DNA of 64,000 bases, from positions 300,995 to 364,994 of the forward strand of contig NZ_ARYK01000004.1 in NCBI RefSeq assembly GCF_000685275.1, read 5' to 3'. This DNA is from Hyphomonas johnsonii MHS-2 (GTDB lineage: Bacteria > Pseudomonadota > Alphaproteobacteria > Caulobacterales > Hyphomonadaceae). A program made the translations under genes and the position numbers. Shown piece after piece: positions 28,284 through 36,085 of this stretch. Under the pieces are notes generated by a model, which made no database searches, was not told the DNA's origin, and saw nothing but the letters and a program-made list of their open reading frames with translations. Each line of letters starts with the position of its first letter. The stretch's first letter is position 1.

Positions 28284-29210
28284 TCACGGCTTGTCCTTGT
28301 CCGCTTTGGCATGCTGGCGCACTGCGTCGGCAAGGCTGACTCTTGCGCTGCCGGGCTTCAGCGGTTTCGGCTGGTGCGGTGCCGGCGCCCAGCCCGACAG
28401 GTAGACCACTTCGAAACTCGCCCGCACGCGCCCGTCCGGGTCGCGGAACTGCTTGTCATAGATTTCCACCATGCGTGCCAGCACGCGCCGCGGCAGGGGC
28501 TGGCCCCGCCCGTCGGCAAAGGCCGCGCGCTCGCCCATCCCCTTCAGGTCTGCCAGCAGGCCCAGCACGTGGCCGTAGCGCACGGTCACTGTCTCGCGAT
28601 CGACCACCGGCAAGGCAAATCCTGCCCGCTGCATCAGCGCCGCCGTGTCGGCCAGCGCCGGCAGCGGCGACAGGCGCGGCGCGATCCCCCCCATGATCTC
28701 GGCTTCCGCCTCGACCAGGCTGGTGCGCAGTTCGTGCAGCGTCCCGGCACCCAGCAGCGCGCCCAGGAACAGGCCGTCAGGCTTCAACACCTTGCGCACC
28801 TGCACCAGCGCGCCGGGCAGGTCGTTCACCCAATGCAGCGACAGGGCGGACAGGACCAGGTCGAAACTCTCCGGCGGATAGGGCAGGTTTTCCTCGTCGG
28901 CGACTTCGGCGCTCAGGCCCCGCGCCCGGGCCGCCGCCACCATGCCCTCTGACGGGTCCGTCACCCGCATATTCGCAATCTTGCTGCTGCCCTCCAGCAG
29001 CGCCGACACGCCGCCGTCATGCGCGCCCAGTTCCAGCCCCGACTGGAACGTGCGTGACGTATCTTCCAGCCGTTCGACAAGGTCTCTCGACACGCGGGCC
29101 TTGAGGAAGGAATAATCCTGGAAGCCCGGTGCCGCACGGTCGCGGCGCTGGCGCACACGCTCGCGGTCGAACACATGCGGTGGCGCGGCGGGGGTCGAAG
29201 GAGGGGTCAT
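28284..29210 (-). CDS. SAM-dependent methyltransferase (BioC/NDUFAF5-like)
   Basis: A 308-residue class I methyltransferase. The SAM pocket begins with LELGAHDGGVSALL (motif I), then MRVTDPSEGM, VADEENLPYPPESFDLVLSA and LHWVNDLPGALVQVRKVLKP. Overall the pattern matches the NDUFAF5/BioC-like family, whose members act on small carboxylates or complex I arginine. A hydrophilic His/Pro-containing C-terminal tail ends AKADKDKP. Its ATG at 29210 overlaps the ATG of comF (29209) head to head; no ribosome site is seen for this gene. Confidence 0.85.
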   Translation of the reverse strand: MTPPSTPAAPPHVFDRERVRQRRDRAAPGFQDYSFLKARVSRDLVERLEDTSRTFQSGLELGAHDGGVSALLEGSSKIANMRVTDPSEGMVAAARARGLSAEVADEENLPYPPESFDLVLSALSLHWVNDLPGALVQVRKVLKPDGLFLGALLGAGTLHELRTSLVEAEAEIMGGIAPRLSPLPALADTAALMQRAGFALPVVDRETVTVRYGHVLGLLADLKGMGERAAFADGRGQPLPRRVLARMVEIYDKQFRDPDGRVRASFEVVYLSGWAPAPHQPKPLKPGSARVSLADAVRQHAKADKDKP

Positions 29211-29979
29211 GCAGGGCGATATGGACCGCAGCGGCGCGCAGGCAAAGGGCTTTTTGCGGGGTGCGACAGACTTCCTCTGGCCGCCACGGTCCCTGGTCTC
29301 GGGCCAGCGCGGCGTCGGCAAGGGTCCGCTCGCGCCGGACGAATTCGCCCAGATCCACTTCCTTACCGGCCCGGTCTGCGACCGCTGCGGCAGCCCGCTC
29401 GGCTTCGACATGGGCGAGGGGGCCGCCTGTGCGCCCTGCATCGCCCGTCCGCCGCGCTGGCACCGTGCCCGCGCCGCCATGGTCTACGATGCCGCGTCGC
29501 GCCGCCCGGTGCTGGACCTGAAACGGTCCGGGCGCCGCGACGGGCTCGAAACCCTCGCCGGATGGATGCAGCGGGCCGGCAGCGACCTGCTCGCGGAGGC
29601 CGATATCCTGGTGCCGGTCCCCCTGCATTACAGTCGCCTCGTACGCCGGGGGTTCAACCAGTCGGGCTGGCTCGCTGCGGCAATTTCACGCCGGTCGGGC
29701 ACGCCTTTTCTCGTCGATGCGCTAAAGCGTACGCGGCGTACACCTACCCAAGGCGGGCTTTCGGCCCGGGCGCGCCGCCGGAATGTCGCCGGGGCGTTTA
29801 CCATCAACAAGCGCGCAGCGCCGCGGATTTCGGGCCGTCGGGTGCTGCTTGTCGACGATGTGTTAACCACCGGCGCGACACTCTCTGCCTGTACGAGGGC
29901 GCTCACGCAGGCCGGTGCCATCCATGTGGATGTGCTTGTGTTGGCGCGAGTTGTCCGCGAAACAGACGTCACCATATAA
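29209..29979 (+). CDS. comF: ComF family protein (phosphoribosyltransferase fold)
   Basis: A 256-residue ComF protein, linked in naturally competent bacteria to DNA uptake. An N-terminal zinc ribbon has CDRCGSPL and CAPCIARP. The PRTase domain is marked by VPLHYSRLVRRGFNQSGWLA and the PRPP loop LLVDDVLTTGATLSA. The start ATG is at 29209, with the strong ribosome site AGGAGGGG; a second in-frame ATG lies at 29221. No other competence genes are close. The start codons of this gene and the divergent methyltransferase overlap by 2 bp. Confidence 0.88.
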   Translation: MQGDMDRSGAQAKGFLRGATDFLWPPRSLVSGQRGVGKGPLAPDEFAQIHFLTGPVCDRCGSPLGFDMGEGAACAPCIARPPRWHRARAAMVYDAASRRPVLDLKRSGRRDGLETLAGWMQRAGSDLLAEADILVPVPLHYSRLVRRGFNQSGWLAAAISRRSGTPFLVDALKRTRRTPTQGGLSARARRRNVAGAFTINKRAAPRISGRRVLLVDDVLTTGATLSACTRALTQAGAIHVDVLVLARVVRETDVTI

Positions 29980-30015
29980 CGGGCCGAACGAATTTGCTTT
30001 GAGGAACTATCCTGT

Positions 30016-30279
30016 ATGCCGAACGTGACAGTCTATACGCGTGCCTTCTGCCCCTATTGCAGCCGCGCGCTGGCCTTGCTCAAGAACAAGAAGGTCAAGG
30101 TGACCGAAATCAATGCCGGCATGGACGCCGCCAAGAAGGCCGAAATGGTCGAACGCTCCGGCGGCGCCCGGACCTTCCCGCAGATTTTCATCGGCAGCAC
30201 GCATGTCGGCGGCTGTGACGAGCTGATGGCGCTGGAACGCGCCGGCAAGCTCGACCCGCTGCTGGCCAAGGCGGCCTGA
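30016..30279 (+). CDS. grxC: Glutaredoxin 3
   Basis: An 87-residue glutathione-dependent disulfide reductase. The active site CPYC is at residues 12-15 (in YTRAFCPYCSRAL), with the TFPQIFIG cis-proline and GGCDELMAL at the glutathione site. It ends 9 bp before the DUF1178 gene and follows comF by 36 bp; the Glutaredoxin-DUF1178-ComF order suggests one transcript. Confidence 0.96.
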   Translation: MPNVTVYTRAFCPYCSRALALLKNKKVKVTEINAGMDAAKKAEMVERSGGARTFPQIFIGSTHVGGCDELMALERAGKLDPLLAKAA

Positions 30280-30288
30280 GGGCCGGCG

Positions 30289-30738
30289 ATGATCCGTTAC
30301 GCACTCATCTGTGGTGATTGCGAACACCTCTTCGAAGCCTGGTTTGCCGGGTCGGAGGCCTTCGACCGTCAGGTCAAGAAGCGCCTCGTGACCTGTCCGG
30401 ACTGTTCCGGCGCGAATGTCTCCAAGCAGATCATGGCGCCGTCGGTGCGTTCGCCCAAGCAGGCCGCCGCCCGGCGCGAGGCCAGCCAACTGGCCGAAGA
30501 GCTCGCCCGCAAGGCACGCGATCATGTCGCCAGGAATTTCGACTATGTCGGCGATGGCTTCGCCGACGAGGCCCGCGCCATGTATTATGGTGAAAAGGAC
30601 GACCGGCCGATCTGGGGCGAGACAACGCCCGAGGAATCAGCGGCCCTGGCCGAAGAGGGTGTGCCCGCCGCGCCGTTGCCCAGGGCCTTTACGCCCAAGG
30701 TGCCAAGAACGCCGGCCTCCAAGCGCAATCTCAACTGA
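30289..30738 (+). CDS. DUF1178 family protein
   Basis: A 149-residue protein typical of alphaproteobacteria. Residues 1-50 form a zinc ribbon with CGDCEHLFEAWF and CPDCSGANVSKQI; the C-terminal half is helical with YVGDGFADEARAMYYG, a stretch shared by all family members. Probably a cytosolic redox or metal protein, but no function is established. Next to glutaredoxin, which fits a thiol or zinc connection. Confidence 0.9.
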   Translation: MIRYALICGDCEHLFEAWFAGSEAFDRQVKKRLVTCPDCSGANVSKQIMAPSVRSPKQAAARREASQLAEELARKARDHVARNFDYVGDGFADEARAMYYGEKDDRPIWGETTPEESAALAEEGVPAAPLPRAFTPKVPRTPASKRNLN

Positions 30739-30761
30739 CCGCGCCGCGCGCTTTGCCGCGC

Positions 30762-30789
30762 TTGACCGGACCGGCCCCTGCGCTATTAC
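30762..30789 (+). promoter_or_regulatory. Putative sigma-70 promoter for the COX4-like gene
   Basis: A -35 TTGACC (30762-30767), a 16-bp spacer and -10 TATTAC (30784-30789) lie 33 bp before the ATG at 30822. Fair matches to consensus; activity not shown. Confidence 0.5.
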
Positions 30790-30821
30790 GACGCCTGCAA
30801 CACGTTTGACGGAGAAGCCTC

Positions 30822-31124
30822 ATGGCGAGCAGAGAATACCATCACGGCGAAATGGATATCCAGGCCCAGCAAGCCACCTGGCACGGCTTCATTGTCGGCG
30901 GGACATGGGCCGCGCTGCTGACCTTTCTCATCATCGGCTATTCCACGCTGGCCGTCGCCCTCGGCGTCAACTGGATGATTTCGCTCGGCCTGATGGCAGT
31001 TTTCGGCCTTGCTGTCGGCCTGTTCCTGAACCTGGGCGGCCGCTGGATCGCCACCGTGGTCCTGCTGGTCCTGGCGGCGCTCGTGACGCAGGCCCTGATC
31101 TGGCTGTTCACACTGGCGCTTTAG
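30822..31124 (+). CDS. COX4_pro_2-like (aa3-type cytochrome c oxidase subunit IV) membrane protein
   Basis: A 100-residue protein. The N-terminus has YHHGEMDIQAQQATWHGFI, matching the small bacterial aa3 oxidase subunit IV pattern (M-D-I-x-x-Q-x-x-T-x-x-x-F). One TM follows at 24-48. It then continues with two more hydrophobic segments (53-68 and 76-98), whereas the classical subunit has one TM and about 45-65 residues, so it looks like an extended form. No other oxidase gene is near. Assembly with cytochrome oxidase is inferred from the N-terminal motif only. Confidence 0.65.
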   Translation: MASREYHHGEMDIQAQQATWHGFIVGGTWAALLTFLIIGYSTLAVALGVNWMISLGLMAVFGLAVGLFLNLGGRWIATVVLLVLAALVTQALIWLFTLAL

Positions 31125-31127
31125 GCT

Positions 31128-31382
31128 TCAGGCCAGCGTATTGGCCTCAACGCATTCCGGACATTCCTTTCGGGCCGGATCCTGCTCCAGCTGGCGCAGG
31201 GGGATTTTCCCGTTGCATTGCGTGCACAGGCCGTAACGGCCGGCATCCATCCGGTCCAGCGCAGCCTCGATCCGCCTGAGAAGGCGATCCCGTTCGATCA
31301 GCACACGGCGGCGCACCTGTACCTCGTCCTTTTTCGTCAGGTAGAGGCAGTCGGGTGATGCGGGCGCCGTATCCGTCTTCAT
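31128..31382 (-). CDS. DksA/TraR-type C4 zinc finger protein
   Basis: An 84-residue protein ending in the DksA/TraR zinc finger CTQCNGKIPLRQLEQDPARK with ECPEC completing four cysteines. The preceding helix (RRVLIERDRLLRRIEAALDRMDAG) resembles the coiled-coil tip region of TraR-like proteins, but the acidic DksA tip is not complete. Small members can bind the RNA polymerase secondary channel and modulate ppGpp-linked control. Convergent with the COX4-like gene, 3 bp apart. Divergent from the ABC operon. Confidence 0.82.
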   Translation of the reverse strand: MKTDTAPASPDCLYLTKKDEVQVRRRVLIERDRLLRRIEAALDRMDAGRYGLCTQCNGKIPLRQLEQDPARKECPECVEANTLA

Positions 31383-31496
31383 GTGAGATATGCTGCGTCT
31401 CCTTTAAGGGCTTGGCAAGGCGTTCCGGGTGAAACACCCTCATCCTTATCGGGAATCGCTACGCATTTCGGATTTCCGCAAAGCCGAGGAGGCCGG

Positions 31497-32462
31497 ATGA
31501 GTATCTCACCCCTGGTGCTGCGCAACGTGACCAAGCATTTTGGCACGTTCACTGCCGTTAGTGACCTCTCGCTCGACGTGCCGGAAGGCGGCATCATCGG
31601 CTTCCTCGGGCCGAACGGCGCAGGCAAGTCGACCAGCCTGCGCATCGCCCTCGGCGTGATGCAGCCGGATGCCGGCACGGTCAGCCTGTTCGGCGCCAAG
31701 CCTGGCATCGCGACCCTCAAGCGCGTCGGCTTCCTTCCCGAAGAGCGCGGCCTCTACAAGAAGATGACGGCGCGCACCTCGATCGAGCATTTTGCCCGCC
31801 TCAAGGGCATGACTGCGCGCGACGCCCGCGCCCGCGCCATCGAGCTGCTCGACACGTCAGGCCTCGGCGACGACAAGAACACCCGCATCTCCAAGCTCTC
31901 CAAGGGCATGGCGCAGAAGGTGCAGATCCTCTCCACGCTGGCCCACCGGCCGGATTTCCTGATCCTCGACGAGCCCTTCTCCGGCCTCGACCCGGTCAAC
32001 CAGCAGATCCTCGAAGACCTTGTCCGCGCCGAACATGCGCGCGGCGCCACGATCCTGTTCTCGACCCATGTCATGGAACACGCCGAACGGCTGTGCGACC
32101 GCATCGTCATGATGGCGCGCGGACGCAAGGTGTTCGACGGCACGCTTGGAGACGCCTATGGCGCGCTCGGCCATGGCGCGCGCATCAATGTCGAAACCGG
32201 GTTCGATCTCGCCGCCGCGCTCGCCCCCAAAGGGCTTGCCGCCCACCGCATGCCGGATGACGGCCACGGCGACGCCTGGCGCATCAGTCTGCCAAAGGGC
32301 GTTGGCGCACAGGATGCGCTGCGCGCCGCCATCGAGGCGTCGGCCCCGATTGTCGGCTTCGCCCCGGAAGAGGCGCGCCTGCGCGATGTTTTCGTCTCGC
32401 TGGTCGGGGAGGCGGATGCCGCCGCGCTCGACCGGTCACAGCACCCCGAAGAGGTCGCCTGA
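31497..32462 (+). CDS. ABC transporter ATP-binding protein (NatA type)
   Basis: A 321-residue ATPase with Walker A GPNGAGKSTS, the Q-loop region LPEERGLYK, signature LSKGMAQKVQ, Walker B FLILDEPFSGLDP and the H-loop STHVME. The extra C-terminal portion (about 220-321) is typical of NatA/Na+ efflux ABC proteins. An ATG at 31497 with CGAGGAGGCC is the start; the frame continues upstream without support. The stop overlaps the permease start by 1 nt. Together the pair forms a NatAB-like exporter, possibly for Na+ or a small lipid; the substrate is unproven. Confidence 0.9.
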   Translation: MSISPLVLRNVTKHFGTFTAVSDLSLDVPEGGIIGFLGPNGAGKSTSLRIALGVMQPDAGTVSLFGAKPGIATLKRVGFLPEERGLYKKMTARTSIEHFARLKGMTARDARARAIELLDTSGLGDDKNTRISKLSKGMAQKVQILSTLAHRPDFLILDEPFSGLDPVNQQILEDLVRAEHARGATILFSTHVMEHAERLCDRIVMMARGRKVFDGTLGDAYGALGHGARINVETGFDLAAALAPKGLAAHRMPDDGHGDAWRISLPKGVGAQDALRAAIEASAPIVGFAPEEARLRDVFVSLVGEADAAALDRSQHPEEVA

Positions 32463-33859
32463 TGCGCAATGTCTACCTGATTTTCCGGCGCGACTATCTC
32501 GGCTATGTCCGGGCCTGGGGCTTCTGGCTCAGCCTCGCCGCCGTGCCGCTGTTCATGATCATCGGCGGCTCGTTCGCCGTGTTCGCCATGAAGTCGACGC
32601 CGGTGCGCTACTATGCCGTGATCGAGTCCGGCACGACCTATGCCGACGCCATCGACGACCAGTTCGCGCGCGGCGAGCAGGAAACCGCCCGCCAGGCCAG
32701 GGACATGGTCGACGGCATGAACCTGCCGCCGGAATCGCGCCAGCGTATCGAGATCAATGCCGATGATGCCGCCAGCGAGCGCAAGTTCATCCGCGTTCCC
32801 GCGCCGGCCGACGATATCGATTCCCTGCGGCCCTACCTGCTTGGCGAGAAACTGGTGTCCGGCCCGCTCGGCGACAAACCCCTGTTTGCGGCCTTCATTC
32901 CGTCAGCGGACGGCAAGACGCTCGAATACTGGAGCGATGACGTCAATGTCAGCACATTGCTCAACACCGCCGCCGCCGCCATGCGCCACCTTGCTGAACG
33001 CAACGCGCTGGCCGACGCGGGCCTGCCGGCAGACTTCCTCGAACAGGTCGAGGCCAGCGCCATCGACGTCCCGGCCCGCCGCATTCGCAGCGTTGCCGAA
33101 CAATCGAGCGCCGGTTCGGAAGTCACCATGGCCGACCGCGCCCCCACCTATGTCGCCGGCGGGCTCGCCTATTTCCTCTGGCTGATGATCTTCTCGATCA
33201 TCCAGTACCTGTTGATGGGTACGATCGAGGAGCGTTCGAACAAGATTTTCGACACGCTGCTGACCTCGGTGAAACTGCCAGAGCTGCTCGCCGGCAAGCT
33301 GCTTGCCGTGTTTGCCGTCACCTCCACCATGATGGCGTCATGGGGGCTCTTCGCGCTCGCGGCCTCTGCCTTTGCTGCCACCCAGCTGCCCGGCGGCGCT
33401 GACCTGTTCACGCCCTTCCTGGCGGCGATTGCCGATCCCGGCATCATCCTCCCGGGCCTGATCAGCTTCGTGCTCGGCTATCTCATGTACGGCGTCATCT
33501 TCATGGCGCTGGGCTCGCTCTGCGACACGATCCAGGAGGCGCAGACCCTGCTCAGCCCGATGATGATCCTGCTGATGCTGCCAATGTTCGCCATCTTCAT
33601 CGCCTTCCAGGACCCCGGCTCGCCGGTCGTCGACATCGCCGCCTGGGTGCCGATCTTCACGCCCTTCCTGCTGATCCTGCGCATGCCGAACGACCCGCCA
33701 ATGTGGGAAGTCGCCGCCCAGATGGTGATCATGGCAGCCACGACGCTGCTCATCCTCTGGGGCGCCACCAAGGTCTACCGCGCAGGCGCTGTCCACGGCG
33801 CCGGCATCGGCGACCTCGGCGGCGTCTTCAAGCGCATGATCAGCCGCAAGAACGGCTGA
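32462..33859 (+). CDS. ABC-2 type permease (NatB-like)
   Basis: A 465-residue permease. One TM near the N-terminus (residues 19-40, WLSLAAVPLFMIIGG) is followed by a large extracytoplasmic domain (about 45-230) and five more helices in the C-terminal half, with IEERSNKIFDTLLTSVKLPELLAGKL as the conserved coupling motif region of ABC-2 proteins. It partners the preceding ATPase through overlapping TGATG stop/start codons. Confidence 0.9.
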   Translation: MRNVYLIFRRDYLGYVRAWGFWLSLAAVPLFMIIGGSFAVFAMKSTPVRYYAVIESGTTYADAIDDQFARGEQETARQARDMVDGMNLPPESRQRIEINADDAASERKFIRVPAPADDIDSLRPYLLGEKLVSGPLGDKPLFAAFIPSADGKTLEYWSDDVNVSTLLNTAAAAMRHLAERNALADAGLPADFLEQVEASAIDVPARRIRSVAEQSSAGSEVTMADRAPTYVAGGLAYFLWLMIFSIIQYLLMGTIEERSNKIFDTLLTSVKLPELLAGKLLAVFAVTSTMMASWGLFALAASAFAATQLPGGADLFTPFLAAIADPGIILPGLISFVLGYLMYGVIFMALGSLCDTIQEAQTLLSPMMILLMLPMFAIFIAFQDPGSPVVDIAAWVPIFTPFLLILRMPNDPPMWEVAAQMVIMAATTLLILWGATKVYRAGAVHGAGIGDLGGVFKRMISRKNG

Positions 33860-33868
33860 TCCCGAAGA

Positions 33869-33904
33869 GGGGCTCATCCTGAGCGAAGTCGAAGGACGAG
33901 CCCC
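33869..33904. terminator. Long imperfect hairpin just after natB-like gene
   Basis: The arms GGGGCTC (33869-33875) and GAGCCCC (33898-33904) pair, with TCCT/AGGA continuing the stem after one mismatch and GAGCGAAGTCGA in the loop. It starts 9 bp after the permease stop. The loop sequence resembles a short repeat common in alphaproteobacterial intergenic space, so it may be a mobile repeat acting as a terminator. Confidence 0.6.
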
Positions 33905-33918
33905 GTGCGGCCCGAATC

Positions 33919-34034
33919 TGACCCCCACCCCGCCTCCCCCTTTCAGGGGGAGGAGTCCCTCTCATGTGCACCAATCTCTCCCCACAACACGGCCTGTTCC
34001 TCCCCCTGAAAGGGGGAGGCTAGGTGGGGGTCCA
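33919..34034. repeat. Inverted pair of REP-like hairpin units
   Basis: Two copies of a roughly 36-bp unit lie in opposite orientation, at 33919-33954 and 33998-34033. Each contains a self-complementary CTCCCCC...GGGGGAG hairpin next to a CCCCACC-type tail, and the copies differ by a few bases (for example CACCCCGC against CACCTAGC). Spacer about 43 bp. The design, palindromic units in inverted pairs between genes, is that of REP/BIME elements. They lie between the ABC operon and a low-GC gene. Confidence 0.75.
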
Positions 34035-34148
34035 GCGGCGCATGCCCGATGATCCCATGCTTACCCCCCCAAAAAACGGAAGCCCGTCAGAACAATCATC
34101 AGGAACTCCAAGCTGACGTGGCCTGGATTGGCCAAGGCGGTCGTCCCG

Positions 34149-34703
34149 CTACTGCTCGTTGAGTTGCCTCCTAAGGCGGCGAGCACCCTGAATTACGCTT
34201 TCGTCGGTGGCCTCATCCCACCCAAATTCGAGCATTTTTTGTTGACCTGCCTTCAAGAATGAGAGCCGCATCGTCTTTGGTGCAATTCGAGCCGATGCCC
34301 ACTGGAACGCGAAGCCATCTTCGGTTCGGCAGCCATTAAGGATTTTCTTTGCGAGCCTTTCGCCGCGACGTTTCTGATCTTCCCATGAAAATTCGCTTGA
34401 CGCTTGGCGCACGGTGTTTTCGTAACTGCTTCGTTCAAAGCGAAATTCTTTTTCTCCACGCCATATGACGCTGTCGGTCGCGGTTTCCACTTCGACGAGG
34501 TAGTCGCCGCATCCCACAACGCCGCATTCGCACCTTCCGACCAGCAATTGACCAGCGTTGGGCTTAGCGAACTGCGCAAAGAACTCAGGTGGATCGACGC
34601 CCATTAGGCCTTCGCCCAGCACCGTTTTTCCGTCCACGAGCACAAGAACTTCATGGTCGTTGGTTTCAGGACTCGGCTTGATCTCAAATGTCAGCACATT
34701 CAT
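34149..34703 (-). CDS. Hypothetical protein with CxCGxxGCGDY motif, probably acquired
   Basis: A 184-residue protein. Residues about 50-80 hold GRCECGVVGCGDYLVEVE, a Cys-rich turn that could bind a metal, followed by VIWRGEKEFRFERSSYENTV. The rest is charged and helical (SWEDQKRRGERLAKKIL). No function is recognised; similar Cys patterns occur in uncharacterised bacterial proteins. The ATG at 34703 is chosen over a longer frame. Base composition is visibly lower in GC than all neighbours and codon use differs, so it is probably a transferred gene beside the repeats. Confidence 0.6.
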   Translation of the reverse strand: MNVLTFEIKPSPETNDHEVLVLVDGKTVLGEGLMGVDPPEFFAQFAKPNAGQLLVGRCECGVVGCGDYLVEVETATDSVIWRGEKEFRFERSSYENTVRQASSEFSWEDQKRRGERLAKKILNGCRTEDGFAFQWASARIAPKTMRLSFLKAGQQKMLEFGWDEATDESVIQGARRLRRQLNEQ

Positions 34704-34795
34704 TGGGCCATCATAATCGCGCGAACAGCTGCCAAAGCAACGCCTACTTTCAACGACCCCTCCCATCATCTCAGCCCGCGCCATGTCCCCCAACG

Positions 34796-34828
34796 AAAAA
34801 GCCCCGCCAGATTGCTCTGACGGGGCTT
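34796..34828 (-). terminator. Rho-independent terminator of rpsU
   Basis: On the minus strand, AGCCCCG and the flanking TCTG/CAGA arms form a 12-bp stem with one mismatch and a 4-nt loop, followed by a five-T run (34796-34800 read as A on the plus strand). It lies 29 bp beyond the rpsU stop. Confidence 0.75.
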
Positions 34829-34856
34829 CTCAAATGCACAAGCGATGATGGGTCGC

Positions 34857-35066
34857 CTAGACAATACCTTCACGCTGGGCGCGCTTGCGGGCCAGCTTGC
34901 GCGCGCGGCGCACGGCTTCGGCGCGCTGGCGGGCTTTTTTCTCGGAGGGCTTTTCAAAGGCCTGACGGGCCTTCATTTCGCGGAAGAGGCCTTCGCGCTG
35001 CATCTTTTTCTTCAGTGCGCGCAGGGCTTGTTCAACATTGTTATCGCGGACGACGATCTGTACGAT
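34857..35066 (-). CDS. rpsU: 30S ribosomal protein S21, apparent ATC start codon
   Basis: A small-subunit ribosomal protein that sits near the 16S 3' end and helps mRNA initiation. The sequence [20 protein letters not shown] and then [20 protein letters not shown] is unmistakably S21, with the basic tail [15 protein letters not shown]. The family begins MVQ; here the codon before VQ is ATC (35066-35064), with a ribosome site GGAG 7 nt upstream. In frame there is no ATG, GTG or CTG near; only a TTG at 35150 that would add 28 alien residues. So ATC is the best start, giving 69 residues. A hairpin lies at 35087-35099 in the leader. Confidence 0.92.
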   Translation of the reverse strand: MVQIVVRDNNVEQALRALKKKMQREGLFREMKARQAFEKPSEKKARQRAEAVRRARKLARKRAQREGIV

Positions 35067-35086
35067 GGGTCTTCTCCATTGGGTTT

Positions 35087-35099
35087 GGGGCGTCGCCCC
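35087..35099 (-). promoter_or_regulatory. GC-rich 6-1-6 hairpin in the rpsU leader
   Basis: GGGGCG and CGCCCC around one base form a perfect stem, about 10 nt upstream of the GGAG ribosome site of rpsU. It could tune translation of the ATC-started gene, but any role is inference. Confidence 0.35.
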
Positions 35100-35193
35100 G
35101 ACGAATTTCTGCGGCCTTGTCGGCCATGAAGGGGCGGCTATATCACGCAAGAAGCGATTTGGCCAAGCCCCTTAAATGATGCAAAGATGTTAT

Positions 35194-35838
35194 ATGACAC
35201 AAACGCCTTCACAGGCCCTTCGTTCCCGATGGCTCGCCGCCTTGTTGCCGCACGTCGCCTTTGACGGCTGGACCGAGGCCGCTGCCGCCGCCGCAGCAAG
35301 CGAGGCCGGGCTCAACGAGGGGGAACAGGCGCTCGCCGCCCCGCACGGCGTGATCGACCTGATCGAGGCCTTTTTCGACGCTGCAGAGGCTGAAGCACGC
35401 GGGAAACTCGCGGCTGAAGACCTGTCGGGCCTGCGCGTGCACGAGCGGGTCAAGCACGGCCTCCTCGCCTGGCTTGCCGTCCTGGAACCCAACCGCGAAG
35501 CCGTACGCCGTGCCGCCTCGCGCGGTTTCCTGCCCTGGAGCGCCGGCACCGCCATGCAGCGCGCCTGGTCGGTTGCCGACATGGTCTGGACCGCCGCGGG
35601 CGACACAGCGACCGATTACAATCGCTATTCCAAGCGCGGCCTGCTCGCCTCGGTGATTCCGCCGATCGTGATGTACTGGGTTGATTCGCCGGAGGCTGCA
35701 GACCTCGACGCCTATGTCACGCGGCGCCTGAAACAGGCTTCCGGCGTGGGGCAGACGGCTGGCAAGGTGGTGACGCCCGTGCTGGATCTGTTGAAAACAG
35801 TGCGCAATGGCGCAAAGGACAGCCCGTTCGGGCGCTGA
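35194..35838 (+). CDS. COQ9 family protein (ubiquinone biosynthesis accessory)
   Basis: A 214-residue protein matching the COQ9 family, which carries ubiquinone intermediates and assists the CoQ hydroxylase. The C-terminal half has the conserved AWSVADMVWTAAGDTATDYN, YSKRGLLASVI and YWVDSPEAADLDAYV. The TetR-like helical N-part begins QALRSRWLAALLPHVAFDGW. Start ATG at 35194 is preferred; ATGs at 35176/35179 are close and no strong ribosome site decides. Divergent from rpsU, the same pairing seen in many alphaproteobacteria. Confidence 0.88.
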   Translation: MTQTPSQALRSRWLAALLPHVAFDGWTEAAAAAAASEAGLNEGEQALAAPHGVIDLIEAFFDAAEAEARGKLAAEDLSGLRVHERVKHGLLAWLAVLEPNREAVRRAASRGFLPWSAGTAMQRAWSVADMVWTAAGDTATDYNRYSKRGLLASVIPPIVMYWVDSPEAADLDAYVTRRLKQASGVGQTAGKVVTPVLDLLKTVRNGAKDSPFGR

Positions 35839-36085
35839 CGCGGGAGTGTCGATTGGCAGGAAGTGAAAGTGTCGGGCAGAAGTTGACCAGGCGCCCCAGG
35901 GGGCTGGGGGGGCTGATGGGTCCGGGGTGCTTGGTATACACCTCCGCCCGACACCTAGAAGATGAGGGGCGCCGGTGGCGCACGCAAGGCCGAATTGCGG
36001 TAAAATCGCCCCAATTCGATTACAATGCGTTTAGGCGTGCGGGCGCTCTCACGCCCGCGCAGGGCGCTGCCGGAGGAATGCTCCT

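Noticed and set aside
33919..34034. Short repeats considered as a CRISPR array
   Set aside because: Only two copies, in inverted orientation with a single spacer and no cas genes; they fit REP-like hairpins.
35839..36085. G-rich intergenic stretch considered as an RNA gene
   Set aside because: No cloverleaf, conserved stem or terminator could be drawn; only a weak TATACA -10-like word.
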